Shown here one piece after another: positions 39,928 to 48,484 of a DNA stretch of 64,000 bases. Made by a program: the position numbers and the translations under genes. Position 1 is the first letter of the stretch; every line of letters starts with the position of its first letter. The DNA comes from Arthrobacter sp. ok362 (GTDB lineage Bacteria; Actinomycetota; Actinomycetes; Actinomycetales; Micrococcaceae), in contig NZ_FNGC01000010.1 of the NCBI RefSeq assembly GCF_900102785.1, forward strand, positions 124,001-188,000, in the 5' to 3' direction. The notes beneath the pieces are model-generated. The model was not told where the DNA came from, ran no database searches, and was given only the letters and a program-made list of their open reading frames with translations.

Positions 39928-40548
39928 GTGGGGGGCAGCTTCACCTGGCCGGTGACCCTGGAAAGTGGCGACATCGTCTTGCGCCCCATCCGGTACCGGG
40001 ACCGCAAGGAGTGGACAGCACTCCGGTCCCGTAACTGCGAGTGGCTGGCCCCCTGGGAGGCATCAAACCCGGTCCCCGGCGGGGGCCTGCCGGACTACCG
40101 GCAGATGGTGCGCTCGCTCAAGGCCCAGGCCGCGCAGGCCACAGCCCTGCCCTTCGTGATCGCGGAATGGACGCCCGGCCACCAGGCCCCGGTGATCGTG
40201 GGGCAGCTGACTGTGTCCTCGATCGTGTGGGGATCGGCCATGATGGCGACGCTTGGCTATTGGGTCGACAAGGAGCGGGCCGGCCGGGGGATTGCCCCGA
40301 CCGCCGTGGCCATGGCTACGGACTATTGCTTTGGCACCCTTGGCCTGCACCGGATGGAGATCAACATCAGGCCGGAGAATGCGCCGAGCCTGCGGGTGGT
40401 GGAGAAACTCGGGTTTCGCGACGAGGGATTCCGGCCCAGGTTCCTGCACATCAACGGCGAATGGGCAGACCACCGTACCTTCGCGCTCACGGCTGAGGAA
40501 GTGCCGGAAGGCCTCCTCGCACGGTGGCTGAGGACCCGCCAGGCCTGA
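39928..40548 (+). CDS. GNAT acetyltransferase, RimJ-like
   Basis: A 206-residue acetyltransferase of the RimJ/RimL branch. LESGDIVLRPIRYRDRKEW is the N-terminal strand, LGYWVDKERAGRGIAPTAVAM the acetyl-CoA loop, and INIRPENAPSLRVVEKLGFRDEG the C-terminal motif. It begins 5 bases after galU and is probably co-transcribed; the GTG start lacks an obvious ribosome site. A ribosomal-protein substrate is only an inference. Confidence 0.88.
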   Translation: MGGSFTWPVTLESGDIVLRPIRYRDRKEWTALRSRNCEWLAPWEASNPVPGGGLPDYRQMVRSLKAQAAQATALPFVIAEWTPGHQAPVIVGQLTVSSIVWGSAMMATLGYWVDKERAGRGIAPTAVAMATDYCFGTLGLHRMEINIRPENAPSLRVVEKLGFRDEGFRPRFLHINGEWADHRTFALTAEEVPEGLLARWLRTRQA

Positions 40549-40666
40549 CCCTGTGACCGCCGCCTGACCAGCCACGACGCCCCGACGCCGGTCCGTTGCC
40601 GCCGCTCGCGCGACACACCCCTGACAATGCGGGGCAGCACCCCATATACCTCATACGGTTTTGAGT

Positions 40667-41689
40667 GTGGACATCCCCCTTAGCAGCTCTGTGATCCTTG
40701 TCATTGCTGTTGCGCTCTGGATCGTGTGGGTGGCGCCTTACGTTCTCCGGAACGGGCGCCACCAGCTGCAGCCTGCAGGCGAATTCCTGGCGGACGTCGT
40801 TGACATGGAACCAGCAGATCCACATGCGGGGAAGGTTATGAAAATGGCGGCGCAGCAGGAGAAACCCATGATCAGCACCCAGCGCGCAAAACCGGCCGGC
40901 GGCACCCCAGGTCCTGGTGCAAGCACCGGGGCGACGTCTGGAGGGAACCGGATTTCTGCGGCGACTTCCCCGGCGTTCCGGATCCGTTGGGGACGGCTGG
41001 TGCTGGCGGTAGCTGGTCTCCTGTCCCTCCTCACCGGAGTGGTATCCGCGGCCCTTCGACTTTTCGGGATCGGTTCCGGCTGGCTCCCGGTGACGGCCCT
41101 GCTGGGCGCCGTCGCCGCCGTGGCGCTGCTCCGCCGCCTTGCGGTCCGCGACCGCCGGCGGAAAATGAACGCCGCATTCCGTGCAGCCATGGGCAGTCAG
41201 GAACGTGCCACTGCGCGGCCCTCAGCGCCCGAACAGATGCCCTCCCTTCCTGCCGGCAGTCCCGGTGCTCGGCCGGAAAGCCCTCTCTTCGACGCCGAAG
41301 CGGGCCCGGTTACGCCCGAGCCTGCGCCGAAGCCGCTGACCGCGCTGGAGCTCCGCCAGGCAGCCCTCGCCGAAGCGGCGGCCTCGGGGGATACCTCGGC
41401 GGCTGTGGCAGCCGAAACGGCGGCAGCCGCGGAGGGCTCCAGCTGGGAGCCCGTCGACGTTCCCAAACCCACCTACGTCGAAGCGGCGAAGGCCGAACGC
41501 GCAGCCCCCATGCCCCTCGACCTCCCTGAAGCGCCGAAGGCCGTCGGGAAGCCGTCCCTCAAACAGGCCTCCGCGCGGCCCGCCGCGTCCGATCCGCGGA
41601 CCGCCGACGATTCCGAGTCAAAGCAGCTCAGCAAGGCCCAGAGCGCCTTGAGCAACCTGGACGACGTCCTCCAGCGGCGGCGCGCCTGA
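40667..41689 (+). CDS. Membrane protein with long Ala/Pro-rich tail, unknown function
   Basis: A 340-residue protein. The N-terminal span SSVILVIAVALWIVWVAPYVL is followed by a polar linker, then two spans LVLAVAGLLSLLTGVVSAAL and WLPVTALLGAVAAVALL near residues 110-150. The C-terminal ~190 residues are Ala/Pro/Glu-rich and probably disordered, ending in a short helix SKAQSALSNLDDVLQRRRA. The GTG at 40667 follows TACGGT by 7 bases. I do not recognise the family beyond Micrococcaceae hypothetical proteins. Confidence 0.78.
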   Translation: MDIPLSSSVILVIAVALWIVWVAPYVLRNGRHQLQPAGEFLADVVDMEPADPHAGKVMKMAAQQEKPMISTQRAKPAGGTPGPGASTGATSGGNRISAATSPAFRIRWGRLVLAVAGLLSLLTGVVSAALRLFGIGSGWLPVTALLGAVAAVALLRRLAVRDRRRKMNAAFRAAMGSQERATARPSAPEQMPSLPAGSPGARPESPLFDAEAGPVTPEPAPKPLTALELRQAALAEAAASGDTSAAVAAETAAAAEGSSWEPVDVPKPTYVEAAKAERAAPMPLDLPEAPKAVGKPSLKQASARPAASDPRTADDSESKQLSKAQSALSNLDDVLQRRRA

Positions 41690-41715
41690 TCCGGTCCGTT
41701 CTTCCCGAGATTTCG

Positions 41716-41749
41716 CCCCGGGCAGCCAGCCATGGCTGTCCGGGGTTTT
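41716..41749 (+). terminator. Terminator after the membrane protein gene
   Basis: A 13-bp stem (41716-41728 with 41733-41745) with one G.T pair, CCCCGGGCAGCCA against TGGCTGTCCGGGG, followed by TTTT. Confidence 0.8.
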
Positions 41750-41930
41750 CATTTCCCCGAGGCGCCGCCGGCGGGCTTCGTTGCGGTAGCCCCGGGTCAC
41801 CGGGTGTTGAACCTGGTGCCGGAGGCGCGACACGGCAACGAGACATTCCGCGGCTGGCTGGAAAACAGCGCAGATAGTTTGTAGCCTAGGGACACCGGCA
41901 ACGCCGTTCCGTCAGGACCGGCGTTGCTTC

Positions 41931-42003
41931 GGGGCTATAGCTCAGTTGGTAGAGCGCTTCGTTCGCATCGAAGAGGTCAGGAGTTCGAATCTCCTTAGCT
42001 CCA
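41931..42003 (+). tRNA. tRNA-Ala (anticodon CGC)
   Basis: A 73-nt cloverleaf. The acceptor GGGGCTA pairs with TAGCTCC (one G.U), the D arm has AGCTCAGTTGGTAGAGC, and the anticodon stem CTTCG/CGAAG encloses TTCGCAT, giving CGC. The T arm is GGAGTTCGAATCTCC. CCA is not encoded. Its 3' 44 bases are duplicated at 59976-60019, so it is the integration site of the adjacent element and was rebuilt by it. Confidence 0.96.
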
Positions 42004-42004
42004 C
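41960..42004 (+). repeat. attL: 45-bp direct repeat in the tRNA-Ala 3' end
   Basis: The 45 bases from CGTTCGCATCG to TTAGCTCCAC are identical to 59976-60020. They cover the anticodon loop through the tRNA 3' end, the usual crossover region of tyrosine integrases. Confidence 0.95.
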
Positions 42005-42043
42005 AGATTTCAAGGGTTTTTGAACCTTTGAGGGCGTGGAATA

Positions 42044-42063
42044 AACACTTTGATAACACTTTG
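42044..42063 (+). promoter_or_regulatory. Left pair of AACACTTTG repeats (putative integrase arm sites)
   Basis: AACACTTTG occurs at 42044-42052 and 42055-42063, 11 bp apart, 40 bases inside attL. The same paired nonamer occurs near attR. GGGCGTG at 42032-42038 precedes it, also matching the right end. Confidence 0.7.
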
Positions 42064-42186
42064 CTTCAGAACCTGGCCCAGCCGGGGCTATACATTTCTG
42101 TGTCATGCGCTCAGTGTAGTGAGGACCAGCACGATCTCTCAGGACCTCCAGCGCTGAGCAAGCCGCGGTGGTGGACAGGGGAAGGC

Positions 42187-43015
42187 ATGAGCATACGGCA
42201 GCGTTTGTACCCTGCACCGGCGCAGATACCCATCCTTGCCCTGCACGCTCAGCAATCGCGATTTGTGTACAACATAGGTCTTGAACAACGGCGCATGTTC
42301 AATCCGTTCAAAACGGTTCGGTTCACGTACAGGTCACAGAGTGCTGAGCTATCCGAGGCGCGGGCGGCATACGACTGGCTGGCCGCCGGTTCCCAGCCCG
42401 TGCAACAGAATGCTCTGGAGGACCTGGACCGGGCATTTAGGTTGTGGTGGTCAAACCCGGCCCGTTTTGGGTCGCCGTCCTTCCGGACCCGGGATGCGAA
42501 TCGGGGCTTCGCCATAAAGCGTCATCGCGTGCGTGGCTTGAATCGGAAATGGGCCACCGTGACCATTCCCAAAGCAGGCCGTGTGAAATTCCGCCTTACA
42601 CACAACTTGGCCGAAGTTACGGCGTCCAAGAGCGCCCGCATCACGCTGTCCAGATCCGGGGAGTGGCACATCAGCTTCACGACACTTCCGAGACCCTTCG
42701 AGCGGACCGCAACGGGGGCCAGGGTAGGGATCGACAGGGGAGTGGCACAGACGATAAGCACCTCCGATGGCGTCCACTCCACCATCCCGACTCTCACGAA
42801 GGGTGAGCAGAGACGGTTTCTGGCCCTGGAGCGCCGCCTGGTTCGACAGGTCAATGGTTCCCGCCGACGTGAGGCCACCAAGCAGCACCTGAACCGGCTC
42901 CGCGACCGACTAAGAAACCGTCGCAAGGACTGGCTCGAGAAAACCACCACAGCATTGGTCCGGGGCTATGACCTCATCGCGTTAGAGGACCTGAAAATCG
43001 AGAACATGGTCGTCC
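42187..43015 (+). pseudogene. tnpB (IS200/IS605 family), truncated before RuvC-III
   Basis: The frame begins MSIRQRLYPAPAQIPILALHAQQ, typical of TnpB, an RNA-guided nuclease ancestral to Cas12. GIDRGVA (RuvC-I Asp) and ALEDLKIENMV (RuvC-II Glu) are intact. About 276 residues remain; homologues have ~400-500. Beyond ~43015 the frame merely reads the complement of the next gene, so the zinc ribbon, RuvC-III Asp and the guide-RNA end of the element are gone. No tnpA is present. GGGGAAGG lies before the ATG. Almost certainly inactive. Confidence 0.85.
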
Positions 43016-43533
43016 CCGAACAGCCAGCCGGTGTAACCCGGGCGGGTCCCTGTCACCCGGACGTTGACCCTCATACCCTTGTCAGCTCTCTTGACCTTGT
43101 AGCTGGAGGACGTCGCTCCACTGATCGGAGAGCCGTTGCGCAGCCACCGGTACGACACCTTCATGCCCTTCGGCCAGGACTGCTTGCCGGCCTTCAGGAC
43201 GGAGCCGACCTTCGCCGTGGCCGAGACCGGGATCGGAACATAAACGCGTGGTCCGGTAACGATCGTCGTCGTCGACTTCGTGGGGGCCTTGGGCCGGGTG
43301 AACACCGGCGCCTTCGGTGCAGGGGGAGTCTTGCCGCCCAGGCTGCTGCCAGTGTTACCGCCAGTTCCGCCGCCGCTAAAGACTGGGGCACAGAAACCGG
43401 AGCCGACGCCCATCGCATTCCAGGCCTGGCCGGACGGGCAGGACGCCGTCGCACTGGCCGGGTCGGCGCCGACGGCCAGGCCTCCCAAAGCGATGAGTCC
43501 GGCGGCGACTGCGGTCAGGGTCTTGCGGGGCAT
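42982..43533 (-). CDS. Secreted protein with one Ig-like YRWLRNG repeat, 3' end replaced
   Basis: A 183-residue protein with a Sec signal peptide (MPRKTLTAVAAGLIALGGLAVGA, cut after ASA). A Cys pair region follows (CPSG...FCAP), then a Gly/Pro-rich linker, then one domain with VSYRWLRNGSPISGATSSSYKVKRADKGMRV. Its last ~10 residues are encoded by the antisense of truncated tnpB, so the natural C-terminus was lost when the transposon joined. GAAGGA precedes the ATG. It is a paralogue of the next gene; probably at the cell surface. Confidence 0.78.
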   Translation of the reverse strand: MPRKTLTAVAAGLIALGGLAVGADPASATASCPSGQAWNAMGVGSGFCAPVFSGGGTGGNTGSSLGGKTPPAPKAPVFTRPKAPTKSTTTIVTGPRVYVPIPVSATAKVGSVLKAGKQSWPKGMKVSYRWLRNGSPISGATSSSYKVKRADKGMRVNVRVTGTRPGYTGWLFGDDHVLDFQVL

Positions 43534-43597
43534 TGTGGTCCTTCGTTGGCCCGGTGGCCGTGGGTGGGTTCTGGCGAGGTCCTGGTCGGCGGGGTTG

Positions 43598-44134
43598 CTA
43601 GCGGACCAGATACTGCTTGCCGGACTTTGTGGAGCTGTGGCCGGACTTCTTGCCGGTGACGCTGACGGCGACCTTCTTGCCCTTGTCGGCTGGCCGGACC
43701 TTGTAGGTGGCGGCCGTGGCGCCGGAGATGGTGGCACCGTTCCTTGTCCAGCGGTACTTCAGCGTGGTGCCCTTGGCCCACCCGGACTGGTCCGCTTTCA
43801 GGACGGCGCCGACTTTCGTGAACGGTGCTGGGGCTGGCGGCGCACTCTTAGGCGGAGCGTAGTTCTTCGGCGGGTTGAAGGCCGGCGGTGCGTCATAGAC
43901 CGGTCCCGTGGAGGTTCCGGAGGGGGCGTGCGGCTTGCCGCCTCCGTTGTAGACGATGTTGCCCCCGGTGCCGCCGCCGCTGGCGTTCGGCATGCAGTCG
44001 GTGACGCTGCCCATGCTGATGACGTGCTGGCCGGCCGGGCAGGGGAATGCACTGGCCGGGCCAGCGCCGATCGCCAAGCCGCCCAGCGCGACGGCTCCGG
44101 CGGCGGCGAGAGTGGTCAGGGTCTTGCGGGTCAT
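43598..44134 (-). CDS. Secreted protein with one Ig-like YRWTRNG repeat
   Basis: A 178-residue paralogue of the neighbouring gene. Signal peptide MTRKTLTTLAAAGAVALGGLAIG with cleavage after ASA, then CPAGQHVISMGSVTDCMP (two Cys), a Gly- and Pro-rich linker, and a domain with LKYRWTRNGATISGATAATYKV, ending VTGKKSGHSSTKSGKQYLVR. AGGAG precedes the ATG. Repeats of this kind are common in Arthrobacter surface proteins; ligand unknown. Confidence 0.82.
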   Translation of the reverse strand: MTRKTLTTLAAAGAVALGGLAIGAGPASAFPCPAGQHVISMGSVTDCMPNASGGGTGGNIVYNGGGKPHAPSGTSTGPVYDAPPAFNPPKNYAPPKSAPPAPAPFTKVGAVLKADQSGWAKGTTLKYRWTRNGATISGATAATYKVRPADKGKKVAVSVTGKKSGHSSTKSGKQYLVR

Positions 44135-44278
44135 AGTGCTCCTTTGGCGGGCAACGGCGGTCTAAGAGTCATTATCGGTTGGAAGCTCTCACTTGTAATG
44201 TGTGCGGCCTCGCCTGTTTCCGCCGGGCGGTGATGGCATCCGGTGGGGAGGCCGAGGTGGACGTGCTTTGCTGGAGTT

Positions 44279-44548
44279 CTAACTGTGCGTGGGCGGGAGG
44301 ACCTGGCGGACGTTTTCGCGCTTGTAGGTGACCGGGTCGCCGAAGACGGCGAAGTCCCCGAACGGGTTGTCGGCCATGGTCGCCTGGATGGTCTCGCCAT
44401 CGTCTGAGGTGACCTTCGTCCAGTTACCCTCGCCGTTGGTCACGACCTTGGCGAAGGAGCCCGGCAGGAAGCGTTCCGGCCAGTCGGCCGGTTCCTCACC
44501 GGTAGTGATTACGAAGTATTCCGGGCCCAGCATGGTGTCTTTGCCCAT
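44279..44548 (-). CDS. Hypothetical protein
   Basis: An 89-residue soluble protein of unknown function, starting MGKDTMLGPEYFVITTGEEP and including SDDGETIQATMADNPFGDFAVFGDPVTYKR. Composition is normal for coding sequence and no competing frame is better. It lies between the secreted paralogues and the CAP gene on the same strand. No domain is recognised. Confidence 0.65.
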   Translation of the reverse strand: MGKDTMLGPEYFVITTGEEPADWPERFLPGSFAKVVTNGEGNWTKVTSDDGETIQATMADNPFGDFAVFGDPVTYKRENVRQVLPPTHS

Positions 44549-44596
44549 GGACTATATGTGTGCGGACAGGGCTCCGCCGGTCCCCGCGACCATAGC

Positions 44597-45811
44597 TCAG
44601 AAGCGGTAAGACCAGGTGGACGTCCCGGTGAGCCGGTACGCGGACGAGGCGGCCTTCGCGGTGAAGTTCACCGTCTTGCCGTTGGCGGCCTTGTAGGTCC
44701 CGGCCGGCACCGGCTTCCCGTTCACGAAGTAGGCGACTCCGGTCTGTTTCGGGATGGTGTACCGGTTGGTGGTGCTGTTCATGGCCGGCTTTGCCGCGGT
44801 CACGGCCTTGCGGAAGTCGATGCTCCAGCTCGACGTGCCGGTCAGAATGTGGCCGGGGGCTGCCTCGGCCGTGATGGTGATCCTGGTGCTGCGGGAATAG
44901 GTGCCGGGCGGCTTCACGGCACCGTTGACGAGGTAGGTGACACTGCTGGTGGCTGGGATCGTGTAGGTGCCCTTGGCCTGGCTGAATTTCGGGGCGGCGG
45001 CGGTCACGGCTAGGGACGAGAGGTCATAGGTCCACGCCGTCAGGGTATGGCCGCCGGCCGCTGTTTTGACGTCGATGGTAACCACGATGCTGCGGAACGG
45101 GTAGGTGCCGGCGGCCTTCACCGCGCCATTAACCAGGTAGATGACCCCGGTCTTGGCCGGGATCGTGTAGGTCAACTTTTCCCAGTCGACCGTCGGGTCG
45201 AGGGCAGCCGGGGTGCCCGAGGTAGCCCGGAGCGCAGGGCGGCCGTTGAAGTAGTCGCGGGGGCTGTTGTATGACCCCGGCGGGACAGTCCCCGCCGGAT
45301 AGCCGAAGTGGTTCGCGGTTGCGTAGGTGCCCCTGGAGCCAGTGCTGATGCCGATGCCCATGAAGGTGGCGTCTGGCTGTGACATGTTCGCGTTGTGTCC
45401 GGGCGAACTGATCCATCCGTTGACGAGGTCCTGGCCGGCCGTATAGCCGAGGGCGATGTTTTCGGATGCCGAGAAGTATCCGGCTGGTGCACCCGTAACG
45501 TAGTCGCTGTTGTGCTCAAAGCGTCCTGTCGTCGCCATCTTGTTGCTCCACTTTTGCGAGATGGTGGAGATTCTGACGTTGAACTTCAAGGGCATCAGGT
45601 GTTTGGTTGCCCGAAACCTGTTGATCGCGTCGAAGGTATCGATGATCATTTGCCGCTTGCTTGCCGGGAAGAGGTCCAGGGATTCCACCGACGCGGATTG
45701 TGTGGCGACCGGCACCGGCGGCGCCGCGGGCGCCGCAGACGCTCCACAGATCGGGCCGGCCACCAGTGCAGCCGTGAGCAGGGTAGCCCCCAGCGTTATG
45801 CTGATTTTCAA
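44597..45811 (-). CDS. Secreted CAP-domain (SCP-like) protein with three C-terminal repeats
   Basis: A 404-residue exported protein. After the signal peptide (LKISITLGATLLTAALVAG) comes a CAP domain, residues ~50-180, with INRFRATKHL, FEHNSDYV, SENIALGY and SPGHNANM (the conserved His/Glu cavity residues). The rest holds three ~70-residue repeats of pattern YTIPxxxGVxYLVNGxxxxxGTY. I prefer the TTG at 45811, directly behind GGGGGA, giving a standard signal peptide; a GTG at 45838 in the same frame would add 9 polar residues. Function of bacterial CAP proteins is poorly known. Confidence 0.85.
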   Translation of the reverse strand: MKISITLGATLLTAALVAGPICGASAAPAAPPVPVATQSASVESLDLFPASKRQMIIDTFDAINRFRATKHLMPLKFNVRISTISQKWSNKMATTGRFEHNSDYVTGAPAGYFSASENIALGYTAGQDLVNGWISSPGHNANMSQPDATFMGIGISTGSRGTYATANHFGYPAGTVPPGSYNSPRDYFNGRPALRATSGTPAALDPTVDWEKLTYTIPAKTGVIYLVNGAVKAAGTYPFRSIVVTIDVKTAAGGHTLTAWTYDLSSLAVTAAAPKFSQAKGTYTIPATSSVTYLVNGAVKPPGTYSRSTRITITAEAAPGHILTGTSSWSIDFRKAVTAAKPAMNSTTNRYTIPKQTGVAYFVNGKPVPAGTYKAANGKTVNFTAKAASSAYRLTGTSTWSYRF

Positions 45812-45838
45812 TTGTCCCCCAAAGAAGTTGTCGGACAC

Positions 45839-46272
45839 GGAGAAGCCTGCGTCCAGGATGGATACTACGTTGCCGCAGGTCAGGGCAGGAAGCCTGCCCG
45901 CCTCGTGTCATGCGCAGGCCGGGCAAACCAGTGCACGAATCCAGTGGTCTCCGCACGTATCACCAGTTCGCCATCTCGATTCCCCTGGGCGCCGCGCTGG
46001 GTGTTTTCATCCGCCGGCGGCCGCCTGCTGGCTAGTTCTGCGGAAGACCTGGGCCGCCGCTGTCCTCCCGCCGGGCCCGGAGCACAGTCCAGACGCCGCT
46101 TCGGCGAACTCTTCAGCGCAAGTTCCGCGCACGGACCGGGCCTCCACGAAGCCGCCGTGAGCTTCCGAACTGCCGTAGCAATCGGTGCAACAAGGCTCCC
46201 GCCGCGGAGGTCGGCTAACCTCTGAGAGGCCCCGTGTTTGTCCGGGGCACACTGAACACTACTGGGGGAACC
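45839..46272. other. Gap between CAP protein and lipoprotein genes
   Basis: No firm gene. One 41-codon plus-strand frame (45910-46035) encodes a short hydrophobic peptide, FAISIPLGAALGVFI, between basic ends and could be a relic of a membrane protein. The right part carries the promoter side of the lipoprotein gene at 46273. Confidence 0.4.
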
Positions 46273-46668
46273 ATGAAGAAGATCTTTGCCGCTGTGTCGC
46301 TCTCAACCCTGGCGGCAGTGCTGGTCGCAGGGTGCGCCGGCTCACTGAAGGCCGAGACGCCAGCCGCCTCGACAGCGGCGGCATCATCGGCGGCCGCGGC
46401 CCCTGTCAGCCAGATCCCGAAGCCGGATGCTGCCCAGGCCTCGAGCCTGCGCGCCGAGCTCGCGAAGGTCAACCCGCTGCTGGACAACGACAAGGCCGTC
46501 GACAACTCCCGCAACCAGTGCACCAGCATCCTGGGCGGATCCCCGGCTGACAAGCTCGTCACCGCGGCGAAAACCCGTTTCGCCGGCGGCCAGGTGAAAT
46601 CGGTATCCGACGCCGAAGCGCAGCAGATCATCGAGGTCATCAAGGCGAACGGCTTCTGTAAGGCCTGA
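46273..46668 (+). CDS. Small lipoprotein, DUF732-like C-terminus
   Basis: A 131-residue predicted lipoprotein: MKKIFAAVSLSTLAAVLVAGC ends in a lipobox (LVAGC). An Ala/Ser linker leads to a small domain with two Cys (NQCTSIL and NGFC), ending QQIIEVIKANGFCKA, reminiscent of DUF732 proteins of actinobacteria. The ATG at 46273 follows GGGGGAACC. Role unknown. Confidence 0.75.
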   Translation: MKKIFAAVSLSTLAAVLVAGCAGSLKAETPAASTAAASSAAAAPVSQIPKPDAAQASSLRAELAKVNPLLDNDKAVDNSRNQCTSILGGSPADKLVTAAKTRFAGGQVKSVSDAEAQQIIEVIKANGFCKA

Positions 46669-46715
46669 TCGTGAACGATAGAGGGCCGACCGGCCGGATT
46701 GAGAGAAGGCAGCAA

Positions 46716-47558
46716 ATGGACAACGACATATCGGGCGGTCTGAGCCTCGGAAATCTCTTCCAGGCGGCCGGCGTTGCACCAGAGGACGTGCAGGTTATCC
46801 GGCACACGCTCAAACCGGATGGGCTGAAAACGCGGGCGGATGCGATGGGGCCCAGCCTCCTGCCGTACGTGCGGGAACAAGGCATCCGCAACAGCAAGCT
46901 GCCCGCGACTCCTCCCAGGATCTGGCTGAACTTCCTCGCCACTACCGGGCGGCGCGCCAGGTTCCTTACCGCACACGAGAACCATGGCGAAGTCCTTGCA
47001 GAGCGCACGGACCTTCGCCGCTACTTCGACCTGCGGCCCTCACCTGTGTTCGCTGCCCTGGAGGACCGCCTGGTTATTGAGTGGACGAACGACCCGGTGA
47101 ACTGGGCCAAGACAGGAGACCAGGCGACCTCCATGACTGTTGTCGAGATCGCCGACCCGGCCAGCGTGCCGTTCCCCGGCTTCGACTCGCTCATTGTCAG
47201 CTACGACGAGCTCCAGGCCGTCATCTCGGATGACCGCTACGTGCAATGGCAGACCGCCCTCAGGTCCGTCCAAGGCATCTACCTCATCGCCGACACCAGC
47301 ACCGGCAAGTTGTATGTGGGGAAAGCCGACGGCGCCGAACGCTTCTTGGGCCGCTGGAGCGAGTACGCAAGGAACGGCCACGGCGGCAACGTCGCCCTCC
47401 GGGAGCTGGCCGCCGCCGACGCCCGGCACCGGCAGCACTTCCAGTTCAGCATCCTGCAGGTCTTCTCACCGAGCGCGCCGGCCGCCCAAGTGGATGCAGC
47501 CGAAGCCCACTTCAAGCGGGCTCTCCTCACGCGGCAGTTCGGCATGAACCTGAATTAG
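46716..47558 (+). CDS. GIY-YIG nuclease-domain protein
   Basis: A 280-residue protein. The N-terminal ~180 residues are unassigned (LGNLFQAAGVAPEDVQVIRHT...). Residues ~185-270 form a GIY-YIG domain: GIYLIADTSTGKLYVGKADG, then RFLGRWSEYARNGHGGNV (Arg and His). The same architecture occurs in hypothetical proteins that may cut DNA or act in abortive defence. ATG at 46716 has GAAGG 6 bases upstream; a GTG at 46671 is possible. Starts 47 bases after the lipoprotein gene. Confidence 0.8.
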   Translation: MDNDISGGLSLGNLFQAAGVAPEDVQVIRHTLKPDGLKTRADAMGPSLLPYVREQGIRNSKLPATPPRIWLNFLATTGRRARFLTAHENHGEVLAERTDLRRYFDLRPSPVFAALEDRLVIEWTNDPVNWAKTGDQATSMTVVEIADPASVPFPGFDSLIVSYDELQAVISDDRYVQWQTALRSVQGIYLIADTSTGKLYVGKADGAERFLGRWSEYARNGHGGNVALRELAAADARHRQHFQFSILQVFSPSAPAAQVDAAEAHFKRALLTRQFGMNLN

Positions 47559-47649
47559 CGGCGTTCACAGGGCCCGCCTACAAGTAGCGTTAGATCTCTG
47601 GTTGCCTCGGAGTAGACTCGGCCGAAACGCGGGAGTTTGGAGGAACGGC

Positions 47650-47934
47650 ATGTCAGCAGCGGCTCTACCGGTGGCGGACGGGTTCAACAGGATGGCTATC
47701 GTGTCGGCGGCCTGTGCGGTCGTGGCGGTGGCCGCCTTCCTTTTGGCGGGCGTCTCGGTCGTGGCTGTGTTCGCTGTTGGCGCCGGACATGTCGCGGTCA
47801 GCCAGATCAAAGAGAGAGGAGGCCGCGGGCTCCAAGTCGCCGCGGTTTCGCTTGCAGTGGGCTACCTCATCGCCGTGTTCGCTATTCTCTTCCTGATCCT
47901 CTCTCTGACCGGCCTCCTGCACATGGGGTCTTAG
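47650..47934 (+). CDS. Small DUF4190-like membrane protein
   Basis: A 94-residue protein with two long hydrophobic segments separated by a polar turn: NRMAIVSAACAVVAVAAFLLAGVSVVAVFAVGAGHVAVSQI and GLQVAAVSLAVGYLIAVFAILFLIL. The GHVAVSQIKERGGRG middle is typical of DUF4190. TTGGAGGAA lies before the ATG. Function unknown. Confidence 0.75.
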   Translation: MSAAALPVADGFNRMAIVSAACAVVAVAAFLLAGVSVVAVFAVGAGHVAVSQIKERGGRGLQVAAVSLAVGYLIAVFAILFLILSLTGLLHMGS

Positions 47935-47970
47935 ACAGGAGCCAGGCGTGCAGCCGATCATCCTTCTCGA

Positions 47971-48006
47971 CATCGACATCGACATCGACATCGACATCGA
48001 CATCGA
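47971..48006 (+). repeat. Six CATCGA hexanucleotide repeats
   Basis: Six perfect copies of CATCGA in an intergenic stretch, 35 bases after the DUF4190-like gene. A perfect hexamer tract is rare in this genome context and likely to vary in copy number. Confidence 0.92.
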
Positions 48007-48046
48007 CTGGGTCTGAGGCGCGAGGTGGCGGGCCGATAAGTGGGCC

Positions 48047-48124
48047 TAGCGGGCAGCTTCCAGCTTGGCGAGACGCTCCGCGATCCGGCTCCCGCTCCGC
48101 AGTGCCTTCGGGCATGTGGCCACC
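48047..48124 (-). pseudogene. Fragment duplicating the 3' end of the 48485-48916 gene
   Basis: The minus strand encodes CPKALRSGSRIAERLAKLEAAR and a few residues before it, nearly identical to the C-terminus of the gene ending at 48485 (CPKAHRSGSRIAERLAKLEASK). The match is about 75 bases. The two copies bracket the 48172 gene, suggesting a duplication-insertion event. Confidence 0.7.
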
Positions 48125-48171
48125 GCTGCGACTGTACTGGGCGGATTCACCGGGGCCGGTAAACTTTGGAC

Positions 48172-48468
48172 ATGGTCTTGTCAATCCCGCGTCCAGCATG
48201 GCACAGAGATCTGGCGGCAAGGGCCCGGGCAATCGGTTTTGGCTCTCTCCGGATCCAAGAAAATCCCAACGGGACGGTCTTCTACGACGGCACGCCGGGC
48301 CTGCTCCGAGCGTTTAGCGAGCACGCATTCGCAGTCCTTGAGCGCGAAGCCTCACTTCCTGCACCATTGCGGCTGATCCATCAGCCCGGGATGGAGGGCG
48401 ACGAGCTATTTCGGGAAGACCCGCAGGGCGGGATGATTGTGCCGAAGGTTCAGGCTAAGCGCAGCTGA
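48172..48468 (+). CDS. Hypothetical protein
   Basis: A 98-residue soluble protein, MVLSIPRPAWHRDLAARARA..., with FYDGTPGLLRAFSEHAFAVLE and a C-terminal IHQPGMEGDELFREDPQGG. TAAACT is 6 bases before the ATG, the leaderless pattern. No domain recognised. It stands between two related copies of another gene's 3' end. Confidence 0.65.
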   Translation: MVLSIPRPAWHRDLAARARAIGFGSLRIQENPNGTVFYDGTPGLLRAFSEHAFAVLEREASLPAPLRLIHQPGMEGDELFREDPQGGMIVPKVQAKRS

Positions 48469-48484
48469 AGGGCCGACGGTGGCC

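Noticed and set aside
41690..42186. IS200/IS605 left-end hairpin upstream of tnpB
   Set aside because: No convincing subterminal palindrome found; the region is explained by tRNA, attL and the AACACTTTG repeats.
43200..43260. RuvC-III-like string DRDRNINAW in the tnpB reading frame
   Set aside because: It is the complement of the Ig-like secreted-protein gene, which is clearly the coding strand there; the similarity to the TnpB motif is chance.
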